Positions 5,642 to 6,660 of a DNA stretch of 6,660 nt are shown here, piece by piece. How positions within the stretch are numbered: the stretch's first letter is position 1; each line of letters starts with the position of its first letter. Source of the stretch: Gammaproteobacteria bacterium (lineage in GTDB: Bacteria; Pseudomonadota; Gammaproteobacteria; Pseudomonadales; Azotimanducaceae_A); the NCBI GenBank assembly GCA_028819775.1, contig JAPPKV010000018.1:1-6660 (forward strand). Reading direction: 5' to 3'. The position numbers and the translations under genes are program-made. Under the pieces are notes generated by a model, which saw nothing but the letters and a program-made list of their open reading frames with translations, was not told where the DNA came from and did no database searches.

Positions 5642-6238
5642 TTGAACGTTCTGTGTCTCGACTTGGAAGGTGTCCTGGTTCCGGAGGTCTGGCAGGCGGT
5701 CGCCGAGAAGACGGCAATCCCGGCGCTCCGCAAGACCACCCGCGACATCCCCGTGTACGACGATCTCATGCGTGCCCGGCTGGCGATCCTCGAGGCGCAT
5801 TCCCTACCGCTCGACACGATCCAGGAAGTGATTGCCGGTCTTGATCCGCTTCCCGGGGCGTCGGACTTCCTCGCCTGGGCACGCGAACACTACCAGGTGG
5901 CCATCCTCTCCGACACCTTCTACGAGTTCGGGATGCCGCTCATGGCCAAGCTCGGCCACCCCCTCCTGCTTTGCCACCGGCTTATCGTGGAGGGTGGGCG
6001 AATCGTGGGCTATCGACTGCGTCAGGAGGATCCGAAGCGCCAAGCCGTACGCGCCTTCCATGCGATGAACTACCGGGTGATCGCAGCTGGCGATTCCTAC
6101 AACGACGTGGCGATGCTGGAGGAGGCCGATGTGGGCTTGTTCTTCGACGCGCCGCCGAGCGTCGTCGAGCAATACCCTTCGTTTCAGGCGGTCGCCGGCT
6201 ACGACGAGCTAGTGACCGCCCTCGGACCACTCGCTTAA
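5642..6238 (+). CDS. thrH: bifunctional phosphoserine phosphatase/homoserine phosphotransferase
   Basis: From TTG 5642 the 198-residue HAD-family protein closely resembles ThrH (about 205 residues in Pseudomonas), which dephosphorylates phosphoserine and transfers phosphate to homoserine. Motif I is [11 protein letters not shown], with nucleophile D7 and E9, the ThrH variant of Dx[13 protein letters not shown] (32-43) follows. Motif II is LSDTFYEF (S90), motif III is EDPKRQ (K132), and motif IV is [12 protein letters not shown] (D151, D155). All are intact. TTG 5642 places Met exactly where ThrH begins and has GGGTGG (5631-5636) 5 bases upstream. GTG 5633 would add three residues. The frame also stays open back to 5456, but that part is unlike any ThrH. 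It is probably an operon with prpB, 10 bases downstream. Confidence 0.9.
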   Translation: MNVLCLDLEGVLVPEVWQAVAEKTAIPALRKTTRDIPVYDDLMRARLAILEAHSLPLDTIQEVIAGLDPLPGASDFLAWAREHYQVAILSDTFYEFGMPLMAKLGHPLLLCHRLIVEGGRIVGYRLRQEDPKRQAVRAFHAMNYRVIAAGDSYNDVAMLEEADVGLFFDAPPSVVEQYPSFQAVAGYDELVTALGPLA

Positions 6239-6248
6239 GGTGGCGCCC

Positions 6249-6660
6249 ATGACTTCAGCCGGCAGCCGGTTTCGCGACGCGCTACGCGAAGAGAATCCAC
6301 TGCAGATCGTCGGTGCGATCAATGCCTTTGCTGCGATCATGGCGGACCGGGTGGGTTACCGCGCCGTATACCTGAGCGGCGGCGGGGTTGCCAATGCATC
6401 CTACGGGTTGCCGGACCTGGGCATGACGTCGATGAACGACGTGCTGGAGGACGTGCGGCGGATCACCGCAGCGGTCAACGTGCCCCTTCTCGTGGACATC
6501 GACACGGGTTGGGGCAGTGCGTTCAACATCGCCCGAACGATCCGATCCATGATCCGTGCCGGTGCGGGCGCTGTTCATATCGAGGACCAGGTGTCTGCGA
6601 AGCGTTGTGGGCACCGTCCGAACAAGGCGATCGTTTCCGCCGGGGAGATGTGCGACCGAA
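6249..6660 (+). CDS. prpB: 2-methylisocitrate lyase, N-terminal part (right edge cut)
   Basis: The first 137 codons are visible and the frame is still open at the window end; the family usually has about 290-300 residues. PrpB splits 2-methylisocitrate into pyruvate and succinate, the last step of the methylcitrate route for propionate. Family hallmarks are [19 protein letters not shown] (41-59), the metal-site strand [10 protein letters not shown] (80-89) with D83 and D85, VHIEDQ (109-114), and the catalytic loop [10 protein letters not shown] (117-126) with the active-site Cys120. The close relative isocitrate lyase has a different surrounding sequence. ATG 6249 has AAGGTGG (6237-6243) 5 bases upstream, overlapping the thrH stop. 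A homolog of the rest of the methylcitrate operon may lie outside the window. Confidence 0.92.
   Translation, partial: MTSAGSRFRDALREENPLQIVGAINAFAAIMADRVGYRAVYLSGGGVANASYGLPDLGMTSMNDVLEDVRRITAAVNVPLLVDIDTGWGSAFNIARTIRSMIRAGAGAVHIEDQVSAKRCGHRPNKAIVSAGEMCDR

Noticed and set aside
1..6660. tRNA, rRNA, CRISPR array, insertion sequence with transposase, or phage gene
   Set aside because: No cloverleaf, rRNA segment, regular repeat-spacer pattern or transposase/integrase motif was found on either strand.

Overview
The window carries an ordinary, GC-rich proteobacterial chromosome segment. The set CysB + iron-sulfur APS reductase (CysH) + ThrH + PrpB + a YdcH-like protein suggests a gammaproteobacterium, perhaps near Chromatiales/Ectothiorhodospiraceae. 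That placement comes from remembered family similarity, not from a search. There is no RNA gene, CRISPR array, transposase or phage gene. Genes are tightly packed.

Layout. Bases 1-194 hold the possible start of a leftward gene cut by the window edge and a candidate promoter for the genes to its right. A rightward pair follows: a 39-residue single-helix membrane microprotein (195-314) and a TerB-like protein (334-729). They converge with a leftward pair, a VWA-domain protein (1497-2201) followed 7 bases later by a membrane-anchored J-domain protein (749-1489). The rightward genes then resume with a YdcH/DUF465-like small protein (2288-2491), which overlaps a cytosolic-type 5'-nucleotidase (2484-3389). 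Next comes cysB (3452-4432), preceded by an AT-rich palindromic operator-like site. cysB converges with cysH (4620-5405, leftward) across 187 bases containing interlocked inverted repeats. A 236-base divergent intergenic region with two inverted repeats leads to thrH (5642-6238) and prpB (from 6249, cut by the right edge).

How the genes fit together. cysB and cysH are the sulfur-assimilation core: CysB is normally the activator of the pathway that includes CysH, and CysH reduces adenylyl sulfate to sulfite and AMP. The nucleotidase upstream of cysB could handle nucleoside monophosphates such as AMP, but that link is inference. TerB-like, J-domain and VWA proteins with a membrane microprotein resemble parts of TerB/DjlA/Ter membrane-stress modules. 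thrH and prpB sit 10 bases apart and are probably co-transcribed, joining homoserine/serine phosphate chemistry to propionate (methylcitrate) catabolism.

The most notable observation is in CysB. It is strongly conserved overall, yet two positions corresponding to inducer-pocket threonines of enterobacterial CysB are Pro149 and Trp202. This raises the possibility of an altered or constitutive regulator.
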